Origin: Persicaria tinctoria | Lineage: Eukaryota; Streptophyta; Magnoliopsida; Caryophyllales; Polygonaceae | Reading direction: 5' to 3' | DNA: 64,000 nucleotides | NCBI GenBank assembly: GCA_037127255.1 | Contig: JBANSL010000002.1 | Location: 40,932,392-40,996,391 of the forward strand | Shown: positions 43,939 to 54,532 of the stretch, piece by piece | How positions within the stretch are numbered: position 1 is the first letter of the stretch | Layout: each line of letters opens with the position of its first letter | Notes under the pieces: generated by a model | Told to the model about the DNA's origin: nothing | Databases searched by the model: none | Seen by the model: only the letters and a program-made list of their open reading frames with translations | Position numbers and translations under genes: made by a program

Positions 43939-44193
43939 TCATTTGTTTTATTTTATTATTTTTATTTGGCACATATTCTACCCGACACCAACCACCATTC
44001 CCTCTCCATCCATCGACATCGACCCCTCTATTCTATGTCGACAACAAACTCCCCACCTTTTCCCGCTATCCCTGAACCCCAAAACACACTAAACCTAGAA
44101 CCGCTGACTTCTCTCCTGAGGACGAACCTGACTCCACTATCCTATAGCGGGGTCTTGACTACAAATTTATTTGGTCGAGAAACCCTCTCGTCA
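43939..44193 (+). repeat. Family A 3' LTR, second part
   Basis: 255 bp matching 27241-27495 of the 5' LTR with three differences by eye. It restores the LTR when joined to 31556 and ends CTCTCGTCA. It is followed by GGGTACGCCCTGGTGT, a near copy of the left flank of the element. Confidence 0.9.
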
Positions 44194-44760
44194 GGGTACG
44201 CCCTGGTGTCTAATCTTTTTTTTCCCTCTTTGTTTCTTTAATTACGGTCGATTTTCGTGGAGTGGTCGAGAACTACCTAGTGATAGTGGGGCGGTGTTGG
44301 GGCAGGGTGGTATTGTTCTTGAGTTCTTTAGAAAACCCCTAGATGTTTTTTTGGGTTTTTCGGAAATTCTCCAATGGTAAGGGGCAGAAGAAACCTTTCG
44401 TCTCCCCCTTTTTGCTTTCCCCAGAGGCGATTTCTCGAGAATCGAGAAGTTTTTATGGAGGAGACGAAAAGGCGTCTTTTAACCGTCATCCTGCGGGGGG
44501 GGGGGGGGGGGGAAGTTGTCTTTTCAACGTTATTTCGGGGGGCGCGTGAGGTGCCAACATGGCCCAGAAAAGGGCTTTTTGGCGCCAAATTTATTTTCTC
44601 GCGATGTTGAAAAGGTAATTTCCCCTTGCTAATTTTCTCTTCCATTGTGTCATTTCCAGGGATTTTTCTTCTTGTTTTTGAATTAAGATGTCGCAAGAAA
44701 GTGATAGTCAGAACCGTAGCATGAGCTATGAACATGTTGTAGGAGGAAATCGAGTTCAAT
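44194..44760 (+). other. Right flank of family A element, truncated leader of an unknown element
   Basis: Contains an 18-base G run (44495-44512) and a palindrome TTTGGCGCCAAA (44578-44589). A CAG acceptor (44659) is followed by a 24-codon frame starting MSQESDSQNRSMSYEH (44688-44762), cut off at the junction with the next repeat. It may be the 5' end of a transposon gene; the family is unknown. Confidence 0.35.
44495..44512 (+). repeat. G18 homopolymer
   Basis: Eighteen consecutive G residues, able to form a G-quadruplex and also a likely place for sequencing error. Confidence 0.9.
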
Positions 44761-45155
44761 AAATAATAATATAAATCAAACCAGATTCGTGCCCACGTAA
44801 ATAATTACAAGACTTCCTCCCGATGTGGAAACATGAAGTCAGGATCGATCCTCGAGGAAGCGTGTCAGCAGATCTCAGGTAGCGGATATCTCACGTCGGA
44901 TTTCGACCTTAGGAGATTCACTCGATATCGATCAAATAGCTCAATATCAACCAAATCCAGTCAATTCTGGGTTCTGCAAACGTCAGGCAAATTTCGACCT
45001 CTTTACTCGATATCGACCCGGTTGCTCGATATCGACCAGTTCCTTCGATTTTGACCTGTACCTGCAGAAACACAAACAAGGAGCTATCTTGCTGGACTGA
45101 GTATTAGACTTCGATATCGACCAGTGTTGGTCGAAATCGAGTAGCTAACATTATG
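44761..45155 (+). other. LTR-like fragment with CTCGATATCGACC repeats
   Basis: At least six CTCGATATCGA or TTCGATATCGACC variants occur at 44920-45150, a diverged version of the palindromic block of the family A LTR. It is probably a fragment of a third family member. No coding capacity. Confidence 0.5.
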
Positions 45156-48011
45156 TATGCATATTTAGAATCTATTTCTTTGAATTGCTACATGGCTATT
45201 TTGGAATGCATTATTGATTTATGTGCTTATATGCATGTTTTCCAAAGTTTGAAAAATGACCCCCATTAAAATTTTTGAAATAATGTCATGGAAGCTTATA
45301 TTGAACTCGACGATGCAAAATTGGATTCATTAGAGATATAGCATGAAATTGCCTAGTAAAGGGAAGTCACAATGAAGTGCATTATTTTCTTGAAAACCAT
45401 GAAATGAGGTAAAATTTGAAGTTGCTTTTTGACATGTTGCATGATAAAAGGATGGAGGACTTTATATTTCCATATAATGCTCATTGTTTATATCCTAGCC
45501 ATACCTATGCTTATATATCACAAAAGCCATAATATGCCTTATTTCATTGCTCCACATGATCTAAATATTGCCATTCTTTACCTTATCCGGGGATTATGTT
45601 GAGAATGATGTTACATTATGGAGATGTTATATGGTTGTTGTGTTGTTAAATATCTTATATGGAGTTTGGAAGGAAATTGTTTGAAAAATATGGAAAATTT
45701 AACGAGTGAAAGAAAATCCAATCACCTCAGGAGATAAAGGTAGATTGACCCTGCTCTATGAGATAAGAGTTTGGAGAGATGGGATACATTGTGAGGAGTC
45801 CAAAGCTCTAAGTATCCGGGGCCATTCATGACACCCATGTTTGCGACTCGCGAGAAGGCAGTGCTGAGGTCAGAGAGGTAAAAGCATTATTATTGAGAAA
45901 AAGCATTATGAAAGGTGATGAAACTTATGAGAAGGAATGTGTTTTGAAAGTTTGGAAATACTCCATTTCCCCGGATCATTAGCACCACATTGCCAAAAAT
46001 TGCCCACCTTTAGCCTTTTACCAATTCTACTCCTTATTTGAGCTTAAATTAAAGTCCTCTTGATTATCAATGCTTTGTCACATGAATTGTTTTTGCATAA
46101 CCCTCCTTTTGTGAGTAGATGTTGCTTTTGTATATTTGCACATGTATGGATTCGTGACATTAGTACCTTTTCGAGGATGGTAATTGACTGCAGGGTTATA
46201 TAAGAATGAATTTGATATGTTGAGAGTTTCGAATTCTTCCCCTGAATGACAAATAAAAGTATTGCTTGAGGACAAGCAAGCTTAAGTATGGGGTGTTTGT
46301 TGTGAGCTGAATCTGCCATGTTTTACAGTAACATTTATATCAATTTCTGCATACATTTCATGCATTTGGGCTAAGATAGTACAGAATCTATGTAGCTTAT
46401 GTTTATTTGCCAAATTATGGAATCTACACCAGTTTCTGTTTAAATTCGCAGAATTCGAGGCATTTTACAGCAATTCTAAGGAAGGTCGAAAAAGCTCGGA
46501 AAACCACTACAGAAGTCCAAGGTCAAAGAAGCAGCGGAACCAGTCGAATCAAGCCGAGAGCCAAGGTTACTCGATCTCGAGTGGACCTTACTCGATCTCA
46601 ACGAACATGTCCGAGCACAGGCCTTGTCGACTAGGAGCAGTGTCGAGAGCCAGACCAACCCAGCTCCGGAAGTCAACTCGATCTCGATAAGACCTAGTCG
46701 AGATAGACGAAGCCTAGACGCCACACCCGGAGTCGAGAAAAGGAGCTGATCGAGAAGCCGAGGACGAAGACGCTGAGCAACCTTACTCGATCTCGATGAG
46801 ACCTTGTCGAGATCGACGAGCCACCCTGCGCCAGTCCGAGTCCATGCCGAGGAGGATTCCTCGACATCACCAGAGAGCCATCCTCGACCACCACCCTAGT
46901 CGATCTCGAGGAGCCCTAGTCGAGATCGACGACGCCTAGGAGCCCAGATCCGAGCCATGTCGAGCAGAGTCACCCGAGAAGTCCAGTCGACGATGAATCC
47001 TAGTCGAGATCGACAAGCCCTTGTCGAGATCGAGTAGACCAGATTCCAGAAACGCGTCGACGTGAGCAGTCCGAGTAGAGTTGGGATTCCTTGGGCACGA
47101 AGGAAGTCGAGTAGGCTGAGATCTATCATCATCTATCCATGGAAGGGAGATCTATCAACATGAAGACATATTACCTAGTTTAGATTTATCTTTTCCTTTA
47201 AAGATTTATTTCCTTTAAGCATTTTATTTATCATTAAGATTTTAGATATAATTTTAGATATAGATAGATGATTCTATCCTTGATTAGCAAGGAATAGAAG
47301 GCTATAAATAAAGCCCTAGGGGCTGAGCATTAGGCATCTCATTCCAATTCAGAAACACATTCAATCCCAGTAGAGAAGTAGGAGTTCTAAGGTTTTTAGG
47401 GTTTTGGCTTTCTGCGAAAGTTGATTGCCGGGATTGTAAGGGCTTTGAATTTAGTTAATGCAAGTTTCTTTTTATACATAAATGTCTGCTATTGCAATGA
47501 GGCGTGAGTCGTCCACACACTTCTGGGGATGGGGTGAGCTCGACGGAGGCCATGTGAAGTGATTCGGTAAAGGTCAGATCTTTTTATGCAATTCGTCTTC
47601 TATCCCTATGAGCATGATTCTTTTGCGAGAGTTGAAGGTGATCCTTGTTTGTGTTATTGAAGCGAAAGTGATCTTAATATAACTTGGGTTAATTATGTGA
47701 AAAGGGTTAGTAACAATTAGGGTTTATGCGAAAGCCTTTATATGCCTATTTGTTAAAAACGAAACTTGTTTGATGGAAAGCATGATCTTTTATGCCTTTA
47801 TGTGTTACTTTGCATGGTTATCGTTGTGGCGTTGATACCCTAGTCTTGGAAGTCTTTTAGCATATTGAGTTTATTTCTGTCAAATTTCTGAGTTCTGTCG
47901 AAATCTGCGATTTACAGTTTTATGAGATTTCTAGTCGATACAGAGGAGCCTTTGTCGATCTCGAGTAGGACCTTGTCAAGATTGAGTAGGTCTTAGTCTA
48001 GTTCGAGTTAC
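45156..48011 (+). mobile_element. Second family A relative: 3' interior and LTR fragment
   Basis: 45156-46300 matches the 3' interior of family A element 1 (from about 28750). It includes the same purine signal (gaggacaagcaagcttaagtatgggg) before an LTR that starts at 46301 with TGTGAGCTGAATCTGCC. The LTR is more diverged from family A element 1 than that element's two LTRs are from each other. It keeps a TATA box (ctataaataaag, 47301) and the palindromic CTCGATCTCGA block (46560-47060). The last ~150 bp add further TCGATCTCGAG motifs. The 5' part of the element is missing, and the Tat element abuts it on the right. Confidence 0.75.
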
Positions 48012-48899
48012 TGTTGCTGATGACGCCCAAGAGATAAAAGGGTCCAGAAAAGCCACCAAAGGTTTTCGGGGGGCACAAGGGTAACAAACCCCAAGATTTG
48101 AGCCGATAAAGGACTTCGGTCCGCGGACGAAGAACGATCACTCCAGAAGGACAAGTGGCGGAAAAGGGGACAGGTGTCGGTCATCCCGCCTATCCAAGTG
48201 TTCTCGCACCCTTTACCACCAGGCCTTACAACATCGACAGATGGCCAAAAGAGGGGAACGTCCCTCCTGTTTGGCAAACGAAAGAACACAGTATAAAAGG
48301 GGGAAGAAAAGGAGAGAGAGGGGACTTTTTGTGAAGACAAAAGGGGAGGGTACTCGTGCTCTGAGTAAAAGAAAGGGAAGCAGTTACGCTAGGAGAACCC
48401 CTACGTCAAGGTCAACCCGACCCACCTCGAAGCTCCCGCATCCGCGGACGCCTGAAGCTCCTGAATAAAAGCAGTTGAAGCTGTACAGGTAGTAAGGCGC
48501 ACGATAAGGAAGGCGGGGGAATGCGTAGACTTATCCCTTGAAACTTTCGCTGAGCCAGCAGGCGTGTCCTCCTCGCCATTGGGTAACTTGATGAACCCAT
48601 TCAGATAACGATGCGAGCCTTCTCGGAAGGCTCCGCGGCACCGACCCTGGGACCCCCACACGCGGGGCGGGTCCCATGGAAGGGTAAGACCGTCTGCATG
48701 TTCCTTCGGGGTGTGCGGCTCAGGTAAAGACCCTCGTTGCCCCAGTTAAATCACCCTCACCAGGTGTCCGACCGGGGTCGCGAGGGCTTCAGGTAAGCCT
48801 GTAACACCCGTCCCTCATGAGGAGGAATTTACATGCATGCCCCCCCCTCACGACCACGTGGAGAGGCCTGTTAATCTTTTTTCTAGTTTGGTTTCGCCA
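48012..48899 (+). repeat. 5' LTR of the Tat element
   Basis: The start is ambiguous among TG dinucleotides at 48012, 48015 and 48018 (tgttgctgatgacgcc). The end is TTTCGCCA just before the primer-binding site. A TATA box (agtataaaaggggg) lies at 48290-48303. GC content is clearly higher than in the neighbours. Confidence 0.75.
48290..48303 (+). promoter_or_regulatory. LTR TATA box
   Basis: agtataaaaggggg, about 280 bp into the LTR, in front of a purine-rich probable transcription start region. Confidence 0.7.
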
Positions 48900-48918
48900 T
48901 TGGCGCCGTCTGTGGGAA
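48900..48918 (+). promoter_or_regulatory. Tat-type primer-binding site
   Basis: TTGGCGCCGTCTGTGGGAA, the form usual in Tat/Ogre elements, directly after the LTR. Confidence 0.85.
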
Positions 48919-49015
48919 CACTCTCACCCTGAGAGGTTCCCGAGTTTAAAAACATTGATATACTAGTCTCAACGTTACCTTTTGCTAACACTCCTTTGTC
49001 AATACAGGTAGGAAA

Positions 49016-51184
49016 ATGAGCGAAAACCTGGGAGAAGCCCCTCCCGAAATGATGGACCAGGATCACGAAGGGCCGCAGGGGACCGAGGGGCCCGTGAACT
49101 CCCCAGGTCAGCTCAGCGCATCGGAGGTTCCGAATGTCTCGCCATATGTCCCACCGCAGATCGCCCAGGGCTACTTTATGCCCGGGAATCACTATGTGCC
49201 CCACCAGAACGTGGGGCCGGGTGTCTTCTATGGATATGATGGTTACCCCCCGCCTCAGCCAGGGAACCCGTTCCCCTTCTTTCCCCATGATGCGTATGGA
49301 GGTGTATTCCAGGATCAGTTCCAACCCAGATTCACCGACGATTTTGGATCGCGCTATCGTGGTGAAGACAGACACCCCTCCAAGCAACGCAGGGGGGAAC
49401 ATTCATCTGATGTATCCACATCCACTCGAACAGGTTCACCCCGTGAGAGCGAGTGGAGGATGGATCTCGTCCCTTCGGTGTTCACCACCGAGGTCTGTTT
49501 GGCACCCGTACCCAAGCGGTGGAGGGATGCGAATCTGATGAAATATGATGGCACCGCTGATCCCGATGACCACATGTGCCATTTTACAACAGCCATGGGA
49601 GTCAATGAGTACAATGACGCAATGTTATGTCGAACTTTCCCATCAACCCTGACCGGCATCGCACTGACTTGGTTCACGAATCTACCACAGAACTCGGTCT
49701 CAAGTTTCTTCCAGCTCTCTCAGGTCTTCAAGTCTCATTTTGGAAGTTCACGATCTAGAAAGAAGACCATGTTGGACCTCAACCCGATCAGACAGGGGCA
49801 TAATGAGACCCTAGGGCAATTCTTTGCCCGCTTCACCTCTGTGGTGGTGCAGATCCCCAACTTTAATCACGAATCCGCAGTCATAATCCTAATGGGGAAC
49901 ATCGCGGACGGAAGTTTCAAGACCCGGCTCTTCAGAAAGAAGCCCAAGGACTATGATACTTTAAGAAACCTGGTGTCCGCACAGATTGAGGTGGAAGAAG
50001 CCGCTGCCTCTAGTTCAAGGGCCAATGAGGGCTCACGCGGTTTTCTGGGGAAGATAGTGGGAAAGTTCCGGAAGGACAAAGGAGCAATGAAGCCAAGAAG
50101 AAACTACTCTGCGGGTGGAACGCCCGCATCCCGGCAGGATGAGGTCCATTACAACCATGAAAGGGGGAAGCTGGACGCATGGTATCAGGGCGGTGACCGA
50201 GAGATACGCAAACACAGGGAGCCGGTCTCTCCGGCCAGAAGAAATGAGCGCGACGACGACCCTCACCGTCACCGACAGGCCCAGGATTACCATAATCAAA
50301 GGCGCGCGGATGACCGAAGAAGCCACCACCACCATGCCACTAGGATGGAGGACCCACGGGGGAGGGATGAACCGCAACGGTACCCCCCGGGGAACAGGGG
50401 CCGAGGCAGGGGACGTTGGTGGAGAGAAGGTCGAAGAGGGCAGGGTCAGCCTGCGCAAGTATCGGTCAGTCAGGCTCCCCGACGTGAAGACCGCCCGGAG
50501 GGATCACGGATCAACCGAATCCCGGAACCAGAAGGTTTTATCGACACCCTCGCGGGTGGGCCGTCGATTTCAGGAATCAGCCGGCAAGAGAGGAAGAATT
50601 ATGAGAGGGAGTCTAGACATCCTCCGTCCCTGGCGAGTCAGAAAATTGCTTTGAAGCCACACCTGGAAATAATCTTTACCTCAACCGACGCGGAGCAAGT
50701 CCGCATGCACCATGCCGACCCCTTGGTGATCCATGCTCAGATCGCTACCAAAACTGTAAAGAGGGTTTTCATCGATACGGGGTCATCAGTTGACATACTC
50801 TCGTGGGAAGCTTTCTCCCAGTTAGGTGTGTCGGCGACCGCCCTGAAACCTTACCACGTCACCTTGATTACCTTTTCAGGAGATGAAGTACAGGTGGCGG
50901 GCACGATCGAGCTCACATTGGTTTTGGGCACCCCCCCTCTCCGGAGAATGGAGAACATCACCTTCACGGTGGTCCGAATTCCGACCACCTACAACGCACT
51001 CTTGGGGAGGGTCTCCCTCTTTAAATTCCAGATGGTGGTGTCCATATACCATTTTAAAGCCAAGTTCCCGGCCTCCGGGGGAAGTATGCGGCCAACAACC
51101 AGAGAGTCGGAGTTGTTAAGTGACATCATTGAAAAAGAGGAAGAAGGTCATGTGCCTCGAAGATACGGCTCAGAGCAAGACTAA
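49016..51184 (+). CDS. gag: Tat gag-protease polyprotein
   Basis: 722 codons from ATG 49016, no internal stop. A Pro/Gly-rich N-terminus (about residues 1-125) precedes the retrotransposon gag core (about 155-330: MKYDGTADPDDHMCHF, ALTWFTNLP, LNPIRQGHNETLGQFFARF). Then comes a long basic, Arg/His-rich stretch that could bind nucleic acid (about 340-500); I see no CCHC knuckle in it. The aspartic protease follows with VFIDTGSSVDIL (catalytic Asp codon at 50774) and ITFTVV...YNALLGRVSL. The ORF ends just past protease, and pol starts in another frame that overlaps by about 60 bp (from 51120). Capsid and protease could still be made, although the rest of the element is broken. Confidence 0.92.
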   Translation: MSENLGEAPPEMMDQDHEGPQGTEGPVNSPGQLSASEVPNVSPYVPPQIAQGYFMPGNHYVPHQNVGPGVFYGYDGYPPPQPGNPFPFFPHDAYGGVFQDQFQPRFTDDFGSRYRGEDRHPSKQRRGEHSSDVSTSTRTGSPRESEWRMDLVPSVFTTEVCLAPVPKRWRDANLMKYDGTADPDDHMCHFTTAMGVNEYNDAMLCRTFPSTLTGIALTWFTNLPQNSVSSFFQLSQVFKSHFGSSRSRKKTMLDLNPIRQGHNETLGQFFARFTSVVVQIPNFNHESAVIILMGNIADGSFKTRLFRKKPKDYDTLRNLVSAQIEVEEAAASSSRANEGSRGFLGKIVGKFRKDKGAMKPRRNYSAGGTPASRQDEVHYNHERGKLDAWYQGGDREIRKHREPVSPARRNERDDDPHRHRQAQDYHNQRRADDRRSHHHHATRMEDPRGRDEPQRYPPGNRGRGRGRWWREGRRGQGQPAQVSVSQAPRREDRPEGSRINRIPEPEGFIDTLAGGPSISGISRQERKNYERESRHPPSLASQKIALKPHLEIIFTSTDAEQVRMHHADPLVIHAQIATKTVKRVFIDTGSSVDILSWEAFSQLGVSATALKPYHVTLITFSGDEVQVAGTIELTLVLGTPPLRRMENITFTVVRIPTTYNALLGRVSLFKFQMVVSIYHFKAKFPASGGSMRPTTRESELLSDIIEKEEEGHVPRRYGSEQD

Positions 51185-54100
51185 AGTCGCCGAGAGAGAC
51201 TCTTCACCCGAGGGTGAACCAGAGAGAATAACTGATGAGGTTGGGTCAGAAGCTGAGCTTGAGGTTCGACCCTCCGAAAGGGAGGTCCCCACCGCGGATT
51301 CGAGAACCGTCCACCAACCGTTCCCTAATACCGAGGAAAGAATCTATATGGGCCAAGCCCTCGGAGCAGGGGAGAGGGAAAGGGTCTTGGAGATTATCCG
51401 GCAGTCGCGGGACGTGTTCGCTTGGTCCCCGAAAGATATGCTAGGCGTCCCCGCTTCCATCGCGATCCATACACTCAGAATCCGTCACGACGCTCGGCTG
51501 GTGGCCCAGAAGAAAAGAAAGATGGCCCCGGAGAAGGCTCGGGCAGCGAAAGAAGAAGTAGATAAGTTGCTCGATGCTGGCTTTGTTGAAGAGGCAGAGG
51601 ACTCAGAATGGCTCTCGAATGTGGTCCTTGTTAAGAAGGCCAACGGGAAGTGGAGGACGTGTGTCGATTTTTTCAGATCTGAACAAGGCTTGCCCAAAGG
51701 ACAACTACCCTTTGCCCTCGATCGACGAGTTGGTAGACATCACTGCCGGTAACGAGGCCCTGAGTTTCTTAGACGCCTACTCCGGGTACAACCAGATCAA
51801 GTTAGACCCGCTGGACCAACGAGCAACCACCTTCATCACTAACCAGGGAATTTTCCGTTACAAGGTCATGCCTTTCGGTCTAAGGAATGCTGGAGCAACG
51901 TTCCAGAGGACAGTGGACAAAATCTTCTGCGATCAGCTGTCCCGGAATGTGTCCATTTATGTGGACGACATTGTAGTAAGGAGCCGGAAAGCAGAAAATC
52001 ATGCCGCAGATCTACAAGAAACCTTCGACTCGCTAAGACGCGGAGGGCTAAATTTGAACGCAGAAAAGTGCGTATTCGGAGTTGAGTCCGGGAAATTTCT
52101 AGGCTTCAGGGTTAGCCAGCGGGGGATAGACGTAAACCCGGCAAGGATAACAGCAATTCAGCAACTACGTCCCCCGCGGACTATCAAAGAAGTCCAGTCA
52201 TTGAACGGTGCAGTCAACTACCTGGGATGTTTCTGCTCCTGCCTAGCAGATAGGTCCCTGCCTTTCTTCGCGTTGTTGAAGACAAAAGGGCCGATACAGT
52301 GGACGACAGAACTCTAGCAAGCGTTTGATGAATTGAATGTTTTTCTGCAGTATTTACCAACTCTTCAGCAGCCGCAAAAGACAGAGGACCTACAGATTTA
52401 CCTCGCGGTTAAAACGACCACCGTCAGTGCAGTTCTCACCCGAGAAGAGTGATACCCGGTCTACTATGTGAGCAAGGTACTAAAAGACGCCGAAACTAGA
52501 TATGAGCCAGTCGAGAAAGTAATTCTTTGTCTAATATTCGCGGCGAGAAGGCTACGTCCATATTTCCAGGATCATCGGATCGAAGTCATGACAGATTTAC
52601 CACTAAGGCAGATCCTTCACTCACCAGACTTCTCGGGACGTATGTCGAAGTGGTCCATCGAGCTATCCGAGTTCGAGGTAGCATACTTTCCACGAAGGGC
52701 GGCGTTAGCTCAGGTACTGGCCGATTTCATCGGCGAAACAAGTTTTGAGGAAGAGGACCGAGACTCACAGAAGTTTTGGCTGATAAAAGTGGATGGAGCC
52801 GTCAACACGGATGGATGCGGAGCGGGGGTCGTGCTCACCAACCCCGGAGGAGACCAGTTTTGTTTCTCTCACCAGCTGAACTTCCCAACCACCAACAACG
52901 AGGCCGAATATGAAGCCCTGATAGCAGGACTGGAATTAGCTCTGGCCCGTGTATACTGACGGACGGAGAATATGAAGCCAGGACAGGATTGTTGCCAGAT
53001 TATCTGTGAAAAGTAAATGCTCTAAGGAGGGATTTCCTGCACTTCACCCTCGAATCCATCCCACGGGAGGACAACGAACAAGCCGATTTGTTGGCCCGAG
53101 TGGGGGCTGCCATGCCCACAAATGTAGAAGGGAAGTTCGACTTCGAAAGAAGGGATCAGCGAAGGCTGTTACAAGAAGTGTATTTCGTCCAAACGGAAGG
53201 GCCTGATGACTGGAGAACGCCAATCACTGAGTATCTGGGAAAGGGGATTCTTCCACTGGAGAGAGCAGAGGCCAAGAAGATAACAGGCAGAGCAGCTCGA
53301 TTCATAATCCGCGAAGGGAAACTATACAAGAAAGGTTTCAACTTCCCGGACTTGTTATGTGTGTCCAGCCAGGAGGGGCGAATCATCGCAGAAGAACTGC
53401 ACGCCGGGGTTTGCGCTCACCATCAAGGCTAGAGGGCTTTGTCTACCAAAGTGTTAAGGTTGGGGTACTATTGGCCCGCAATTAGGGCGGACATACAGAG
53501 TTTCGTGCGCAGTTGTGAAGCTTGCCAGAAGCATGGGAACCTGAAAAATATACCCGCCGAGCCGCTTCAGAGCATCTTCGGGGCTTGTCCTTTCGCGTTG
53601 TGGGGAATGGACATTCTGGGCCCTTTTCCCACAGCACCCGGATAGCTCAAGTATGTTCTAGTCCTAGTAGACTATTTCACCAAGTGGGTGGAAGCGGAGG
53701 CGATGGGCTTGGTCACTGCGGAGAAGGTCAGAAAATTCCTGTGGAAGAATCTAGTCTGCCGGTTCGGGGTCCCCGAAGCTATCATCACCGATCATGGGAC
53801 GCAATTTGATTGCGAGAACATCAGAGATTTTTGCGAGGGCCTCAGAATAAAACTAAAATTCTCATCAGTGGCTCACCCTCAAACGAACGGGCAGGCCGAG
53901 ACTACGAATCGCCAAGTCTTGGAAGGTATTAAGAAGAAGCTGGGAAAAACTTCCAAGGGCTGGTGGGCGGAACTTCTCCCCTTGGTACTTTGGTCATACC
54001 GTACTTCGCCGAAAACCCCCACCAAGGAATCACCTTTTTCCCTGGTATTTGGGTCAGACGCGGTTATCCCCGTGGAGCGCCTGATTCCCTCTGCCCGGGT

Positions 54101-54431
54101 CCTAGATTACGAGTCCAAGGCTAATGATGAAGCTCTGGAGGTCGAGATGCACCTTCGGGAGGAAAAACGTATAATCGCAGAAATCCATGCCCGAGAATAC
54201 AAAAGGAAGACCCAAAAGCACAAGGACCAGCATCTCCAAGAGCGACGATTCGAGAGGGGAGACCTAGTCCTACGTCTGGCCCTAGCTGGAGGGAAGCTAG
54301 ACGCCAAGTGGGAAGGACCCTATATAATCGTCGAGCGTGTTCATGTCGGAGCGTACAAGTTACAAACCCCTAAAGGTGTTGTCCTTCGGAAGACGTGGAA
54401 TGCCGAACACTTAAAGAAGTACTACGTGTAA
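51120..54431 (+). pseudogene. pol: Tat pol: reverse transcriptase, RNase H, archaeal-type RNase H, integrase (broken)
   Basis: Frame 3 to about 51670, where a run of six T (51667-51672) adds one base. Frame 1 follows, with SDLNKACPKDNYPLPSIDEL, the YVDD site at 51958-51969 and PFGLRNAGATFQR. There is a TAG at 52315 and a TGA near 52450, then gRNH (EVMTDLPLRQIL). The archaeal-type RNase H has IKVDGAVNTDGCGAGVVL and NNEAEYEALIAGLELA (52786-52957). A deletion near 52960 removes the next catalytic segment and shifts to frame 3. Integrase has CEACQKHG, MDILGPF, IITDHGTQF and NGQAETTNRQ (DDE kept), with TAG stops at 53430 and 53643. The C-terminal domain (GDLVLRL...GPYIIVERV) is present to 54431. 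No chromodomain. Non-functional: at least four stops, one frameshift, one deletion. Confidence 0.92.
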
Positions 54432-54532
54432 TTTCTGGGTTTGTTTCGACGTTTAACTAAGTCACCCCCGCAACTAGTAAATAAATCAAAGCGGTTAGTG
54501 GGTGCTTTATAACTTTTTGTGACGATTCATAT
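54432..54532 (+). other. Start of the Tat 3' UTR
   Basis: About 100 bp between the pol stop and the first 71-bp repeat, T-rich, with no repeat of its own. The array starts here within the element, not at a separate locus. Confidence 0.7.

Larger units (their letters stand above)
25661..44193 (+). mobile_element. Family A non-autonomous LTR element, 3' LTR split by a 12.4-kb insertion
   Basis: The 5' LTR is 25661-27495 (1835 bp, TGTGAGCC ... CTCTCGTCA). The 3' LTR is in two pieces: 29919-31556 and 43939-44193. Together these match the 5' LTR end to end with few substitutions. A gypsy-type primer-binding site, one ORF without enzyme domains, and an Athila/Tat-like purine signal lie between the LTRs. 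Bases 31557-43938 interrupt the 3' LTR. The flanks of the whole element carry a 15/16-bp direct repeat (25645-25660, 44194-44209) rather than a plain 5-bp target duplication. Confidence 0.85.

Noticed and set aside
43925..43939. Helitron 3' end (CTAGT)
   Set aside because: No hairpin directly upstream and no A/T target. The same bases are better explained as the CACTA terminus CACTACTAG on the minus strand with a TCA target.
48008..48661. Small ORFs in the Tat 5' LTR and leader
   Set aside because: Overlapping frames on both strands in GC-rich LTR sequence with no motif; shadows of non-coding DNA.
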